DNA of 64,000 nt from Nemopilema nomurai (lineage: Eukaryota; Cnidaria; Scyphozoa; Rhizostomeae; Rhizostomatidae), in NCBI GenBank assembly GCA_003864495.1, contig ML133366.1:208052-272051 (forward strand), given 5' to 3'. Each line of letters begins with the position of its first letter. Within the stretch, counting starts at the first letter, position 1. Both the position numbers and the translations under genes were made by a program. Positions 34,652 through 47,611 of this stretch are shown piece after piece. The notes below the pieces were generated by a model that was given only the letters and a program-made list of their open reading frames with translations, did not search any database and had not been told where the DNA came from.

Positions 34652-35805
34652 ATGAGTCGCCCAGTAACATACATGGACTGCCCAACAGACAGTCTTGACT
34701 TATTTTCAAGTCCTGCTGTACAATGTGATGTGATATACTTAAAAGAAGTTGAATATTTCCCACAAACAGCATCACATAATGCATCAAAACAGACGGTTGT
34801 TTTTGACATTGCTGCTCAAAGCTAACACATGATTGACTTGATTTTATTCAAGTCTATCACAGAAAAAAGCTGATGGATCAAACATTAGTAAAACAGAAAC
34901 TGATAACATTGGTTTTATAAAAAAACACTGGACAATCTTTATGGAAGCGAATTGAGTTGGTTTTAAATGACACCCCCGTAGCAGAATCAAATGCAATGCT
35001 AGATATCAGTCATTTATGAAAGCAGCCTTAACATATGATGAAACTAGAGCTAAGAATTACTTGATTTTGACAAACTTTGTTGCTGATGAACCAGTTAAAG
35101 AGAGTAAGGGATATCCCACAAATATTGATGCTCAGAAAAATTCGGGTTTGAATGCTAGATCCAAACCATTTGATGATGGTACAATTGATAAAGTGATGAC
35201 AAAGCCACACATTAATATTTGCAATCAGGTTAAATATTTACTACCTGGTGTGCGAATTCAATGGCGATTAAGTCCTAATAGTAATGCATTCTGTTTGATG
35301 GGTAAGGCTGATAGTACCCATCAATTGTACCTTCATGAAGTAAAGCTTGTCCTTGGTCACATTCACGTTAAGGATACTGTACTAAGTGAAATAGAAAGAA
35401 ATCTAATGAAAATCATTCACCAAGAATCTATTTAATTCTGAACATTATAAAGGTAACAATGTACAAGTAATAGTTGATAATCAAGCGGTATCATCACCTC
35501 TCAGATTGGACTATGCTACACAAGACTATCTTGATGCATACAATCGATTGACATCAACACTTGGTAACTATCCAAGTCTAATTGGATACAATTCATTCGA
35601 TCAAGGTTTAACCATCTATGGTTTTGATTTAACCCCAAAAGGAATATGTGATGATGAGCAATATTTGATGAGAAGAGAGGGTAATTTGAGAATCAGCTTA
35701 ATTTTTAGAACATCGCCAGACAGGTTGATCAATATTGTTATATTAGGAGAGTTTGATGGGGTACTCCAAATTGATTTACACAAGAACGAGATTCATAATT
35801 GGTAA
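34652..35805 (+). pseudogene. Polinton major-capsid-like protein remnant
   Basis: The beginning at 34652 (MSRPVTYMDC, LDLFSSPAVQ, FDIAAQ) is broken by stops from about 34825 to 35015. It then continues with GLNARSKPFDDG and HINICNQVKYLLPGVRI to 35435, and after a shift with LTIYGFDLTP and GNLRISLIF to 35805. The order fits double jelly-roll capsid proteins of Polintons. Several breaks make it non-functional. I describe it only as a remnant. Confidence 0.6.
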
Positions 35806-35807
35806 AG

Positions 35808-36275
35808 ATGGATGATATTACTTTAAACTATTAACAAACTAAACGTGAAAAACTGTCAAATTTTCATGGTGTATTTGCAAAAGATGAGATAAAAAATATC
35901 AAGATTCGCACTCTGCCATGTTCATTCATAATCAATGAGGATGATTTCACTGGTCGAGTAACTCATTGGGTTGCTGTTCACATTGTGGAGGATAATACAT
36001 TAGACTTTTATGATTCTTTTGGTGACAAGCCTACATTGAAGGAGTTGAAGGATTTCATTGAACCATTCAAACTCAACCATAAAAAGATTCAAATTCAATC
36101 GTACGAAAGTGTAACATGTGAACAGCATTCCATATTTTTCTTGATTCACAGATCGAGAGATGTGACAATAACTTCAATGATAAGTAGATACTTTGATGAA
36201 GAACAAAAGTTACAGAACCACTTGTATGTTTACAGCTATGTTGAGAGAAGATTTAACTTATGTTTAACTTTATAA
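35808..36275 (+). pseudogene. Adenain-like cysteine protease remnant
   Basis: One early stop near 35835 separates the start from an otherwise open frame. THWVAVHI carries the expected catalytic His, DFYDSFGDKP matches the usual FDSFG motif, and IQIQSYESVTCEQHS carries the Gln and Cys region. Family members usually read CGQYC-like at the Cys; here it is CEQHS, so the second half of the motif has changed. Such proteases process virion proteins in adenoviruses and Polintons. Confidence 0.65.
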
Positions 36276-36400
36276 ATAATGTAAAATGTTTAGCTATCTA
36301 TGTTCTACTTATATACATGTGTTCTATTTACAAGCAGTCTAATTAGTTGACCATTCTATGCGGCACTAATGTATAGTGTCCATGTGCGAGCGTATTGAGT

Positions 36401-39062
36401 CTAAAGGATGATGATATGGGTTTTGCGATATTTCTTGTTGTCAAAGGGGTTTAGAAATATTTTTGTTCTCTCAGTTGTGAGTACCGCATGCTTATCAGAT
36501 TCGATGGTACGCTGTTGGTGTCTGAATAACATCTCCTTCTTCAAGCTTTGTATGTTAATTTCATGATGTATATCCCGCTTGATGACGCTCTTCTTGATAC
36601 CCTTGGCTCGCGTTATACCATTTTCTTCAGCTATCTTACAACTGCACATCTTTGCTCAGAGTTCGATAAACTCCTCCATTGCAATACGGCCAAACTCATC
36701 CTTCAATTTTCCAATAACTTTCTTATTCTTAGCTGAATAATTCAAATGGTCCCTGATGTAATTGCTGAAATCAAACTTGTCTTCATGTTCTTTGAACACT
36801 TTTTTACAGCATCTTGGTGCATTTGGATGTGGTATATGAAGCTGTCTGTATCCATATAGCACAGTTGTATATTTGGAAGGTTGGGCTTTGCAAAGTTGTA
36901 CTGAAAGTCATACATTTGAAAAGTCTTTCTCAAAGTTGTTCTTCGCGGGTTCTTCAACAGGGTGCTATGTTTTAACTCAACAATTTTGTGCACCTTCGTC
37001 ACTTGAGTTCGAGATCCAGACATTGGCGTAGCATCGCTTTATGGATAAGATACCCCTTCTTGTAGTAAAGGTTGGGTATTAATTTTGATGTTGTGCGGTA
37101 CTTTCCACCCTCATACAGTCTTTGCTGCGGCTGTAACTGTAGATTCGATGCTGGATACTCCAAGTCAACCTTGAAGATGTATCCAACATCGCGATTTGCT
37201 CTTGACAGGATGTTATTGATGTTGACATCAGCAGCATTGGCGAGCATCTTGAAATCCCCCTGCGGTAGAGGCTGCAACATTGCCCATCCGTACAGGTTGT
37301 TGGCGTCTAGGTACACAAGGGTGTTGGTGTCATTTACCTTTGCATGTCTTTTGATTGCAATGGATATTCCACCTCTTTTGCCCTGCTCAACCATTAGATA
37401 GGCGTCGCTCTTCTCTTTCGTCAGCAGCTCAAAGGGTGACACAGGTTTTCAGAAGCATCGCGTCCTATGCCAATGCTGGAAGGGAAATGTAGCATGCAGG
37501 GTCCAATGAGTAGGATTCGAGGCTTTAATAGTGGGAGGACTGAAAGACGTCGATGAGGAGTAGAACGTCTGTTGCCAAGTAAAATTCATGATAGTCTTTA
37601 AATGTACGACACCCGAAGAACTCCCAGACTCCCTTCGCGTGTTTGTTCTCCTATCGTTTAGACGATTGTAAAATGATTCTTTAGATGGTAACGATGTGCT
37701 TTGCAGCTTTGTTGCGTTGTTCATCCAATCCTATGGATACACACACTTCTGCGTCAACATCTCAAATGCAGTCATTTGCTGGCTGGCATCGCCAAATCTT
37801 TGCTTCACGTAACCTCGCAGTGCAACAAAATCTCCTTTGGGCAGGTTCTTGGCAAGTGCCTCCAAGCTCGAGTTGAGGAAACTGAGGGAGTCGAGGTACT
37901 TGATCCCACCAATTGTTGCTGAGATGATCTTCTCAGAGCTCATTGCGATTATTTTTGTGCTGTGTTTGTTGAGATTTCGAAATATGTGGTGCATGTCATG
38001 TCCTTTAAGATTGTGGAAGACTGCCGGAATGGTGTGGGTCTTGGCGATGATGTTCAAGTTTTTGAGATTACAGTGAATGCATGTGGGGCCTCTATACTGT
38101 CTGGTGATGTGGCAGTGGTCCTTGAGTTTCTGCAGATTCAAATCGGTTTTGTTGAACATAACGTTGCAGCAAAAACAGTTAGTCTTGGCGTTGTATTCTC
38201 TCAACTGCTCGTCAGTCAGCGGGATCATTGACACTGTCTTCTTGAATATGTCTCTGATAAGCTCGTTGTATTAATCCATCTGCACATATTCCGTACTAAT
38301 CAACTTTATGTAGAATGAATAGCTGATGGGTATCTGCTCCTGGTAATTAAACATGCTCTGATCTTTTGGAATGTCCTTCAGAATGCATTCAAAATCCACA
38401 TAGATGATGAAGGGTTAAACCTTCTTGTTTTTGAAGTTCTTGAACTTCAGTTCTCCATCTACGGGGTACTTCACGGCTTGGATGTATCCATCTGATGTAC
38501 AAAACTCTGAATGACTCTTCAATGACTCATGTATGAACGAATTCAGACAAATGTCGCAGTAGACACGTACACACTTGTTCTTGTGTCCTTCCTGTCCATA
38601 AAGCAGCCTGCTCATGTTCTTGATCGAGACGTAGTGTACATCTCCATCTTCGTTGTCAAGCAGCATCAGGTTCACATGTCGAGCTCGTTTTTCTTTGTTT
38701 ATTCTAAAGGGGATGACAGGACATATTTTCTTCTTCACATCCTTCTCACTGTCCTCACCACTAAGCACCTCAAAGTCACCTTCACCGTCATCATCATATA
38801 ATCCGTATATTTTAAGCGATAAATTGTTGATGGTTTCAAACTTGCTTAGCATCTTCTGGTTCCTGGGGTCTACTGGGAACTTGATGCAGCTTGTGTCCAG
38901 TTTATGCTCGAATGGGCGGTATTTGGTGACTCTTGCAGGTTGCTGCTCTTGCGGGTGTAGAGCTGCGAGATCCACGGTGATCCATTCCGGCGCCTTGAAA
39001 TATTTCCCTGATGCACCTCCATCACCAGGCATTGGCTTGTAGTAGAACATTTTTAGTTGCAT
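36401..39062 (-). pseudogene. Polinton protein-primed DNA polymerase B remnant
   Basis: Read on -, an N-terminal region at 39062-38415 contains MSRLLYGQEGH and a zinc-type CDICLNSF stretch. A Cys/His cluster (CFCCNVMF, DHCHITRQYRGPTC) and exonuclease-type motifs (FHNLKGHDMHHI, SLSFLNSSLEAL) lie at 38234-37731. Polymerase motif A-like YLDANNLYGWAM is at about 37310, motif C YMDTDSF at about 36850, and a C-terminal stretch reaches 36401. This layout is that of type B polymerases of Polintons and linear plasmids. Frameshifts near 38410, 37730, 37445 and 36740 and a stop inside kill it. It converges on the protease. Confidence 0.8.
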
Positions 39063-39695
39063 TTGACCGAATCTATCAAAAACCCAACCGCTCCCATTGC
39101 GTACAATTCTTTGATCGCTTCCTCAATCTCAACAGCCTGGTTGATGATAACCCTGGACTATTCTTGAGAAACCGGTAGACCTCTGTTCTGAATGAATATG
39201 TTGGATCCATAGTTGGATCCTCTAACATCTTTTTCAACTCTACATCTTGGGTGATATAGTATTTTATACCATGTATTTTATGTCATGTTCTGCTGTCGGT
39301 CGAAGAACTTTGAACAGATCCCTCACTGAAATTTACCTCTCTTTGACTCACTTGTGGTTTGCTCGCTGCTTCGCTTCATCTTGCTCTACACTTGGCACTT
39401 GCTCTTGCTCTTACTTCTAGCTCCGCTCACTCCAACTAAGCAATTTTTCTGATGAGCTTTGCTCCTTATATATGTTAATAGTTCAAAAGATTAGCCAATC
39501 AGATTGCAATTCGATTTATCAGATTTTCTGAAAATTTACAACTCTGAATATTAGCCAATCAGATTTTTTGAAAATTCACAACTATAAATATTAATCAATC
39601 AGATTGACTCTTGTAGGTTAATCCCCTAATCACGTCAGCAAAAATCGAATCATTACATCATTGTTAGCCAATCAAATTGACTCATGTAGGTTAAT
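39063..39695. other. Non-coding flank with repeated CCAAT-bearing unit
   Basis: No gene is seen. Between 39490 and 39695 the string ttagccaatcagatt and close variants occur four times (about 39493, 39552, 39592 and 39664). The last two copies extend to gactc.tgtaggttaat. ISL2EU copy 2 begins within the last copy, at 39696. Confidence 0.6.
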
Positions 39696-40989
39696 ACGCT
39701 TCGAAAGTGAAATCTTCACTGATTGGCTAGCCTTCGCCAGCCTTAGTTACCAGGTAGCAACGGCCTAGTGTTATTGGCCTAGTGTCGAAGTAAACACACG
39801 AGAGACCTTGAGCACGAACTAAGAATCGAAAATGCCGCGATATTGCTGTGTATTTGGCTGTTTTAATAATTCGGAAAAAAACAGAGACGTTTCGTACCAT
39901 GATTTTCCATCGAACAAGGAACAAGCAGCAGCGTGGAAAGTTAGAATTCGTAGGGTCGGCTTTGAGCCTTCGAAATACTCGTACGTGTGCAGTAAGCACT
40001 TCAAAAAGGAGGACTTTACTGAGCCTTCAAAGGATACACCTACTGTGTACCAAAAGCCAAGACTGAAAAGGGGAGCAATACCAAGCTTGTTTTTACGTGG
40101 GGAGAGTAGTGAAGAAGTCAAGTCGCACTCGACAGCGACATCTTTAAGAGCACTAGAGCCACTGACGAAAAGCCCTAAGAAGAAATTAGCTGCTAGTGGT
40201 GAATTCTTGCTGGACAAAACCGACGCTGAGATGTCCCTTCCTCAAGCAGATCACCACCACGAAGAGTAGGGAATGGAGTCTCTCACGAAACAGCTTGATA
40301 AAGCTTTCTCAGAAATAAGAGAGCTTGAAAGGAAAGTCTTCACAATTGAAAGGCCTTTAGAAGACGACATAAAAGGATATACAAACTTGTCAAAATGAGC
40401 CTTTCTTAGATTAGACAAGCTAATCAATGCATTAAGACCATTGAATTACTGCACTGGTTGTGAAGTAGTCAAAATCAGTGATCAAGACCAGTTATTGATC
40501 TTTCTAATGAAACTGAAGCTTGATGTGCCACTTTTTGACATAGCAAAGCGGTATGGTGTCAGTCGCACAACAATACACAATATATTTCTAACATATTTGT
40601 ATGCAGTGCATGAAGTTTTGTACCAGGGACTGATGAAGCGAATGCATTCACTGGCAAAAAACCAAGGGAGTATGCCTGAATCTTTTGGAGAATTCACAAA
40701 TTGCAGGGTTATCATTGACTGCACTGAATTCAGAATCACACCACACCAAGGCAAGACTTGAATGTTGCAAGTGCTTCATACAGCAATTACAAGCACAACC
40801 TCACTGGCAAATTCTTAATTGGTGTAGTACCAAATGGTACAATCACATATGTTAGTGATGGTTACCCTGGAAATACCAGTGATAAAGTTTTAACAGAACA
40901 CTGTTGGGTCCTTAATCACCTAAAAGTGAGTAATTACAATGTAGAATGAAATAAATTTTGCAATGCTTTTTCAAGTCCTTTTTTATTAA

Positions 40990-41025
40990 AGGGCTTATGA
41001 AACCAAATTTTTGACGTTCATATTT
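40990..41025 (+). repeat. Left TIR of Kolobok copy A
   Basis: It reads agggcttatgaaaccaaatt and is matched in reverse complement at the right end up to 47784. The first 20 bases are identical at both ends. Confidence 0.9.
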
Positions 41026-41153
41026 TTTGATTTTATCAAAATTCAATCTTTTGTGATCAGTCTCGTACATCAACTATCAGCATATGACATCTAAAAGGTT
41101 GTGTAATTACAATTTGAAATTTGGCAGTCATTGCGAAAAATAATTGCATTCTG

Positions 41154-41161
41154 TGACGTCA
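41154..41161 (+). promoter_or_regulatory. CRE palindrome near left end of Kolobok A
   Basis: A full TGACGTCA palindrome lies 164 bases from the left end and 110 bases upstream of the ballast-gene ATG. The mirror site near the right end is at 47604-47611, 70 bases upstream of the transposase ATG. A promoter role through ATF/CREB-type factors is an inference from placement. Confidence 0.55.
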
Positions 41162-41270
41162 CAGTGATGAGTCGGATGATCACTGTGCAGGACACGAACG
41201 TATGTTGTTATAGAGTACTCGCACAAATTTAGAGGTAGTTCTTCATTGACGTTTGAATAAACAGTTTACG

Positions 41271-42747
41271 ATGTCTGACATTGAGTATGAAGAAATGACG
41301 GATGTTTCGAACGAAAGTTCACTGGCAGAGAGCGATTCAGAATCTGATTATGGGGTTGTCAATTTGGGAGCTGCAGGTATCGTGCCGTACCAAGATGAGC
41401 CGATCCTCCCTGACGATATTGCCGAAGAAGAAAGTGACGAAGAGGAAGACATAGACGGAATACCGTTAGAGAGTCTTGAGGCAAGATTTGAGAAAAGGTT
41501 TCCACTTAATGAATGGTAAATGATTTTTCAAGTATTTACCAACATTTGTTTTTGCGCTTGTCTTGTGCCGACCAATGGGCCTAACCGAGCTGGCCTAGTA
41601 AATTTTCCGTTCACTTCATATAATGTTTCCAAACGTCGATGGACGAGTAAGCAACGTTCGTTTTCTATTTGTTTTTTAAATTATTGAATAAATTGTATAT
41701 CTCTGCTAACACCAGGTGTAAATGCCAAAAATGCAATGATTCGGTCCTAAATGGTGCTAGAGAATACCGATGTTGCTCAGAGGTCAATGCCGCTGTTGAA
41801 AAATTGGCAACTGATGGCAGCATTGAGAGGATAAAGTGCATAACAGAGCACGAGGATTATAAAAAATTGACAGAGACGGTGGTGCTTTCTCACGTGGGTA
41901 CACTGCTAAAGGACAAAAATGGCAGAGTCTACAAGCAACGGGCCGGTCATACAAAAAACGAGTAAGTAAATCGACAAATAATTTTCGTCCCAGTTCACAG
42001 AATATGGTCATATAAACGTAGCTGGAATGCACTAAGATTAACACTAAGAAAATTTTTCATTTTTTAAATTCAAATATGAATTAGAAGCACTGTAATCAGT
42101 AGTCTTAGGTCAAGACCTAAACATAAACATTCAACGCAGTGTCGATTTGGCCCTACAAGAGGCTAACTTAGGCAGTTAGCAGTTGTTTGGAATTGTTGTC
42201 ACCTAAATTATCTTTCCAGGTGCTTTAAATGGAGACAAATGAAATTATCTGTTATAAGGGGGTGGGGGATGCCCCATTCTGTTAATTAGCATACAAATAT
42301 TTCTTAATGACCATTAACATTTTTAAATCTAAAAAAGTTAAACAAACAGTTTGCAGTGCCTTATCTTGAAGCTGGAAGCTTTAATATAGGTTTATTTTTA
42401 AAGTCCAAATGGGACTCAAAAGTAACAAACACTAGAAAGTATGGTTGACAATAGTGATGTACTATATGTAAACATGTGGTAGATTGATTGCCTACATCCA
42501 ACATTTATTCATGTTTGATGGGCAATACCCTTATAATTAAAAAATCATGGGCAACTTCCTCTTATATGATTCTTTTATTTACAGGTATTTGAGAGCTGTT
42601 GCTTATAGATGGGTGATACGCTACATTTTTGGCTTTCTTGGATGGGACAACACCAGGCCACTGCCTGCCTGTGCATACCATCATATCAGAACAAAGTATC
42701 CATCTATGCAATTGACTGGTTATGCTACTTCGTTTGAAAGACAGTAA
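41271..42747 (+). CDS. P2X7 ballast-domain-like protein carried by Kolobok
   Basis: There are three exons (41271-41515, 41716-41961, 42585-42747), all with GT-AG introns, giving 654 bases and 217 residues with no break. The leader (about residues 1-80) is very acidic. From residue 82 a Cys-rich domain follows: WCKCQKC, EYRCC, then KCITEHEDY, then YLRAVAYRWVIRYIFGFLG and LPACAYHHIRTKYP. This order is that of the C-terminal cytoplasmic ballast domain of vertebrate P2X7 receptors, which binds zinc through such cysteines. There is no transmembrane part, so it is a stand-alone domain. Its function is unknown; placement inside the element beside the transposase suggests an accessory or DNA/RNA-binding role. 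A poly(A) signal aataaa overlaps the stop. The first in-frame ATG after the CRE site is used as start. Confidence 0.85.
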
Positions 42748-43052
42748 ATAAAGATATATTATAAATTGTTATTTAAATCAATTTAATATTAAACATAAGC
42801 TAACCAAACACTTGAAGTACTTTAAGGTGCCCAATAGATGGAGTTTAGGGAGGTTAGAAAAGGTAAGGGGTTGGAACTTCAAGAAATATTTAGTAAGCAG
42901 AGGTTGGAATAATATGGAAATGAAACTCTCTATGGGATAAAGTCTGCATCTTGCATGTAGATGAAAATCATAAATAAAATAATTAATATAGAACTTTGCA
43001 AAATAAAAATGGGGGGGGGGGCATATAAGGCACCTTAGAGTAACTACTCTAA

Positions 43053-46000
43053 TTAATCCTCATTAATCTCTGTAGTGTTGCAATGTCCTCTTGGATGACC
43101 TTTCATGGGCTGTTGACATTTACGGCACTGTCTTCCTTTTCTGACCTGGGTTTTAGCAGCAGCAACAGCTAGAGACTTTTCCAAGTTTGTCTGTTCGTGA
43201 ACTATGAAGAATTGGCAAAGTGCATCAAATTGTCAAGGCCCTTTCAAAAATATTTTTAAATTGGCTCAAAAAACATCTTGATCTACAAAAAATATTTGCT
43301 TTCAAGATTGTGTTGTTTTTAAACAAGTAAATAGATTTTGTCACACAGGATATACCAACCATCTGTTTGGCATTTAAGTTGAATTTTATCAAAATTCTGA
43401 CATACCTCCTTTAGTATTTATAAACATTATTATGTTGTTTACTTTAGAAAATCATGCAAATAATTAATCTTACTCCACTTACTGTGTGGATACAGTTGGG
43501 TAGTAGTTGTCCGTCTTTGCATTTGTTGCTCCATTGCATCTCCTTTGGACAGTCTTTCCCCAAACTGTGTGGTCAATGGCTGGGGCTGATGGTCAAGGTA
43601 TGAAGCAAGAGCTTCACTTTTGTCCTTTTCACTGGTTGAAAACATCACATCTTTGATTTCTCCAACATAAACTACCATAAAGACAAATTATTAAAGCTTT
43701 GTTACTGAATAGACATACTCCTCGTGGTCAAAGAATCTTTGCTATGTTAATTCTACAAGTCCGTGACAATATCTTTTTCAAAGACACCTTTATAAGTACT
43801 ATAATTACCATATGTTGGAGGAACTGCAATTTCTCGAACTAATTCTTCACCAAATTTATATTTTGGATATGTTACACTTGTGTATGTTGCTCCATCTTTG
43901 GTTTTTTTTTTCTCACGGCGAAGGTTTTCGTTGAAATGGAGTATTGCCAGAATATGCCTTGAACAAAAGATAAGTCATGAACATGTGATAGATAAAGGAT
44001 GATAAAGGATGATAAGTTTCGCTACAATGCAATATGCCCTTGCATAAACAATTGATGAATTTAGGAACTTTGGGATACAAACAAAACTACATAATGACTC
44101 ATCTTGTATGCCTTGATTTCCTAAGTATGCCTAAAGGTTATGCTAAGCAATTTGTTGTGCTACTTACCTACAGAAAGTACCAAGCCATGAATAGTGAGTC
44201 ATTTTGGGATGCCAATGATTTAAAGTTGAGTGAAAGCTCTCCAAACAACTTGTTTGAGCATCTGACGAGGCCATCTTTATATCATTCAATAGATTTGCAT
44301 TCATAAGTATGGTGTGTAACCTTTCATGTGCTGCAGATCCTTTAGAATGATAATAACTGGGTATTACAATTTATTTACTAATTGAATTTGGATAATTTAC
44401 AAAATGTGCCTTTAGGACAAGAAGATACGGCAGCAACAAGTGAATACAGTATAATAAGATTCATTCATTATTATGTTCCAACCTTTACAATCAATCAAAT
44501 TTGAAACAGGGGGACACAAATGAAACTATATTGGGAATAAGGAAAATGTTGAAATCTTCCTAGAACCCTGAATATAACCTTAGTAGGGAAAAAAATCTCA
44601 ATATATATATATAAATAATGCACTTGGTTGAGATCGCACCCCAGTTTATGACATCAAAAGCACCAATCATGTTCACCATAATATACATTTGTGTGAATGT
44701 GAATTTAAAGAATAAGCATAATATATAAGCTTCAGAGGATATAGATACTGCAAGGGTACCTGTCTTGAGCCACTCTCGTGGCTGGAGTTGACCATGAGCG
44801 CATTTGTCAAAAAGCTGATCGGGGTGGTCAGTATGTTTATTTGAAATGTGTCGCATCAACGACTTCCATTTGGCAACAATCATTTCTCCAAAGCCCTGCT
44901 TTGTTGACACAGCGCACCAGTATAGATGACTCCGTATACCTTTCAGCCAACCCTGAAGTTTTTCATTTCCTTTCTCCTTACTGGCTTGTAGAACCTTTTT
45001 TGAAACTCCTTTGACGATATGCCAGAGATCGTGGAAATGCTTTGTGCCTGGCTGTTTCTCTCTTATCCACTTTGCAATGCCTCTGTGACGGTCACTTACA
45101 AAATTTGAGACATGCAAACCACAATCATTGAGATACTGAAAGCACAATTTAGCAGCACTCAGTTCGATGGCATTACTGCTTCCAGCTTGATTTGACTGCA
45201 AATAAAAGAAAAATTCTGTAAATTAAAATAAATTTCTGGAAATAAAATATTGGCACACATGTCAGCAGCAACACATTGATGTTCTAAACGCAGTTGTTTG
45301 CTATAACTATTATGACTATATTACTCAATTTAATTTGAAAAAAGCATATTGTAATACCTGCAACAATTCAAAGTGTACCAGCTTTGAAATTGAGTTTGAA
45401 AACATCGTGTAAACACCATACTTGGCATTATGGCCCATCGAATCAAACCTGCCATCTCCTGACCACTGAGAATTCTTTATGTATTTTAGTTTGTCGATCA
45501 GGGCAGCTCTATACTTGTGCCAATGCATAAAAACTGAGGGAAACAAAAATTTTCGCTGATGGAGAAAGTAGGATCTTGGTGATATTGCTGAGAGGCCCAT
45601 GTGCCTGAACATAAGAAATACCTGGCTGATGTTCACACCAGACAGTAATATGCCAAAGCTCATCATCAAATTTCCAGCAGGATATCTTCCATGTATGAAT
45701 GGCTGACTTCTCCATGTAAACTGTTGGCCACAATGTGAGCATTTCTGAATGACAGTAGCCATGGTTCCATTCCGTTTAATTGTAACTTTCGGATTTGGAG
45801 CTCTGCAATGGTAGCAGAACATCTGAAACAAATTGAGTAGCATTCCAAAAAACACTATAAATTTTGGTTCATCTTTTGGCTGTGTACCAGGTGCAATACT
45901 AGAATAGATAAATAAAAAATCAAAACAATTTGTAAAATACAGGTCAACAGGATATTAAATCCACATCTTTACCATAATTTAGACTTATTGAATTTTAATC

Positions 46001-47534
46001 TGACCCATTTAACTAGCTTTCATGAGCATATTGGTTATATTTTTCTATCTAGAATATATGAATTTGCCATCAAAATTGTTTTGCAGTTGCCCCCTGGAGC
46101 ACTATATATGCAAACATGAACTAGAGTGACAAACACTACCATATATCAAACATATTTTGCCATTATTTACATACCTTACAGTGTTTTTAGAGCCATCCTC
46201 CATTTCCTCATCCTCAGACGTCTCCGCAATTTCTTCACAGGACACCCAATCAGTATCCTCATACTCGGAACTCTCGAATTCACCCATCTCTAAAAGTTCA
46301 TCTTGAACACTGCTCGTCTCTGAAACTGTCCTTTTCCTACTGCAGCTTGGTTGGTTGTCCTCTTCTGTACATTCTTTATTTGAACGAGCCTGCATATGAA
46401 AAATACTCACCTTAATAACACTCACCTAAAAATTGGCTAAACACAAGGCTGTTAAGTTTATCCAGGTAGAAAGAATGTGAGACAGGCCTGAGCCCTCTAG
46501 ATCTCATGAGACCTACACATTTCAAAACATCCTAGGCTTTTTGTAAGATGATTTGGATAACGTTGTATTTTCAATGTAAAATAAAGCAGCAGTCTAGGTG
46601 TATCCAGGGGGAATGGTCTGCAACACCCCCCCTCCCTCCTAAAAAATCCTACTTGCAACGCCCCTGTATATCAAAGTGATAAAGTCAAAGAAGAGGTCTG
46701 TGGTTATGTTATCATACTTACTTGATCAAGTTGACAACGTAATGCAGCTTTCTCTTTTCGAATTGCCCAGTTGGTCTTTTGAAGGGAAATTATTTTCTTT
46801 TTGAGGGTTTGAACTTCAACTGGAGGGTCTAGTTTGGAGTCTTCGCGGACTTCTTCATCGTCAGTAGTTTCATCTTGTTGCTCCATTTTGTCAAGGGTCG
46901 TTCGTAAAATCTGGTGGATTGAAGACAATAAAATGTGTTGCTTTTTGAGAAAATAAAGGCTAGTCTTCTTTCTAAATATGACACACATAATATCAACTAG
47001 GCTTCTGCCTAATTATAATCACCCTTTTCTATTTTGACAATTCACGTATTCTGATCAAATATACCTAAGTAATTTTATTTCAGTTTTAGAGAAAGATAAA
47101 GTTTTGACCCTATTCTACAGAAGTAAGGACCTAATTTTATAGCATGAGTGATTTGTTTTAGGCCCTACCTGCTTTCGTTCTCGGAAGGTTGTGCCACTAT
47201 CAACTCTCTCGTTGGCTATATCAATGCTCGGAACAGCGTCAGCCTTTAGTTTTGTTCTTATTCCGAGCTCCTTGGCTAAATCCCTTCTCATCGTGTAACA
47301 CGTGTCTTCAAAATGAATTGAACACAACGCAGAGTATTTTGATGGTTTGAAACCTTGTCTGTGCCGGCGAACAAATCTCACCCATTGCTGATGTCTTGTT
47401 CTGTCCACAGTTTTATCGGGAAAATAATGGAGCGAGATACCCTCTGTAAACTGTGTATTCTTGCAACTGGTCCCATCAAATGTTCCAGCAACGCAGGATC
47501 GACCATAACCTGAAGAGCGCTTCGAATTTGCCAT
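43053..47534 (-). CDS. Kolobok THAP-DDE transposase, nine exons, intact
   Basis: On -, exons are 47534-47169, 46910-46722, 46389-46175, 45898-45358, 45195-44760, 44339-44168, 43957-43809, 43671-43483 and 43201-43053. Lengths sum to 2,406 bases, 801 residues, with all phases matching and GT-AG borders. A THAP finger covers residues 1-120 (SCVAG, LCSIHFED, DAVPS), with an unusually wide first Cys pair. A coiled coil and an acidic linker follow. A zinc-ribbon-like CYHC...CSHC precedes the catalytic domain: D near 405 (GDGRFDS), D near 472 (VSDRHRG) and E near 616 (CLESFHS). The tail has a CRKCQQPMKGHPRGHC zinc motif. The enzyme would cut and join the element at TTAA. Exon borders are my reading and need transcript support. 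Confidence 0.85.
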
Positions 47535-47603
47535 GCTACTTCTACTACTATAGCCATGAATGAATGCGTGACCTATTCATTCATATATCACGACTCATCA
47601 ATG

Positions 47604-47611
47604 TGACGTCA
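47604..47611 (-). promoter_or_regulatory. CRE palindrome near right end of Kolobok A
   Basis: TGACGTCA lies 173 bases from the right end, upstream of the transposase start. It mirrors the site at 41154-41161. Confidence 0.55.

Larger units (their letters stand above)
31500..39090 (+). mobile_element. Polinton (Maverick) remnant
   Basis: The gene set is integrase, two capsid-associated-type frames, a major-capsid-like frame and an adenain-like protease on +, then DNA polymerase B on - facing them. This combination is specific to Polinton/Maverick elements, which are large self-synthesising transposons related to adintoviruses and virophages. Every gene is frameshifted. I found no packaging ATPase and no terminal inverted repeats, so the ends are approximate and part of the element seems lost. 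Confidence 0.8.

Noticed and set aside
34552..34809. Open frame on - opposite the capsid-like start
   Set aside because: Antisense shadow without recognisable domain.
39819..40217. Open frame on - opposite the THAP exon of ISL2EU copy 2
   Set aside because: Shadow of the THAP coding frame on +.
42547..42583. Use of an upstream ATG for a separate small protein at 42547
   Set aside because: The stretch before 42585 is intron 3' sequence with a good acceptor; the coding part is exon 3 of the ballast gene.
43009..43021. Run of G bases
   Set aside because: Simple homopolymer; no G-quadruplex-like spacing and no feature attached.
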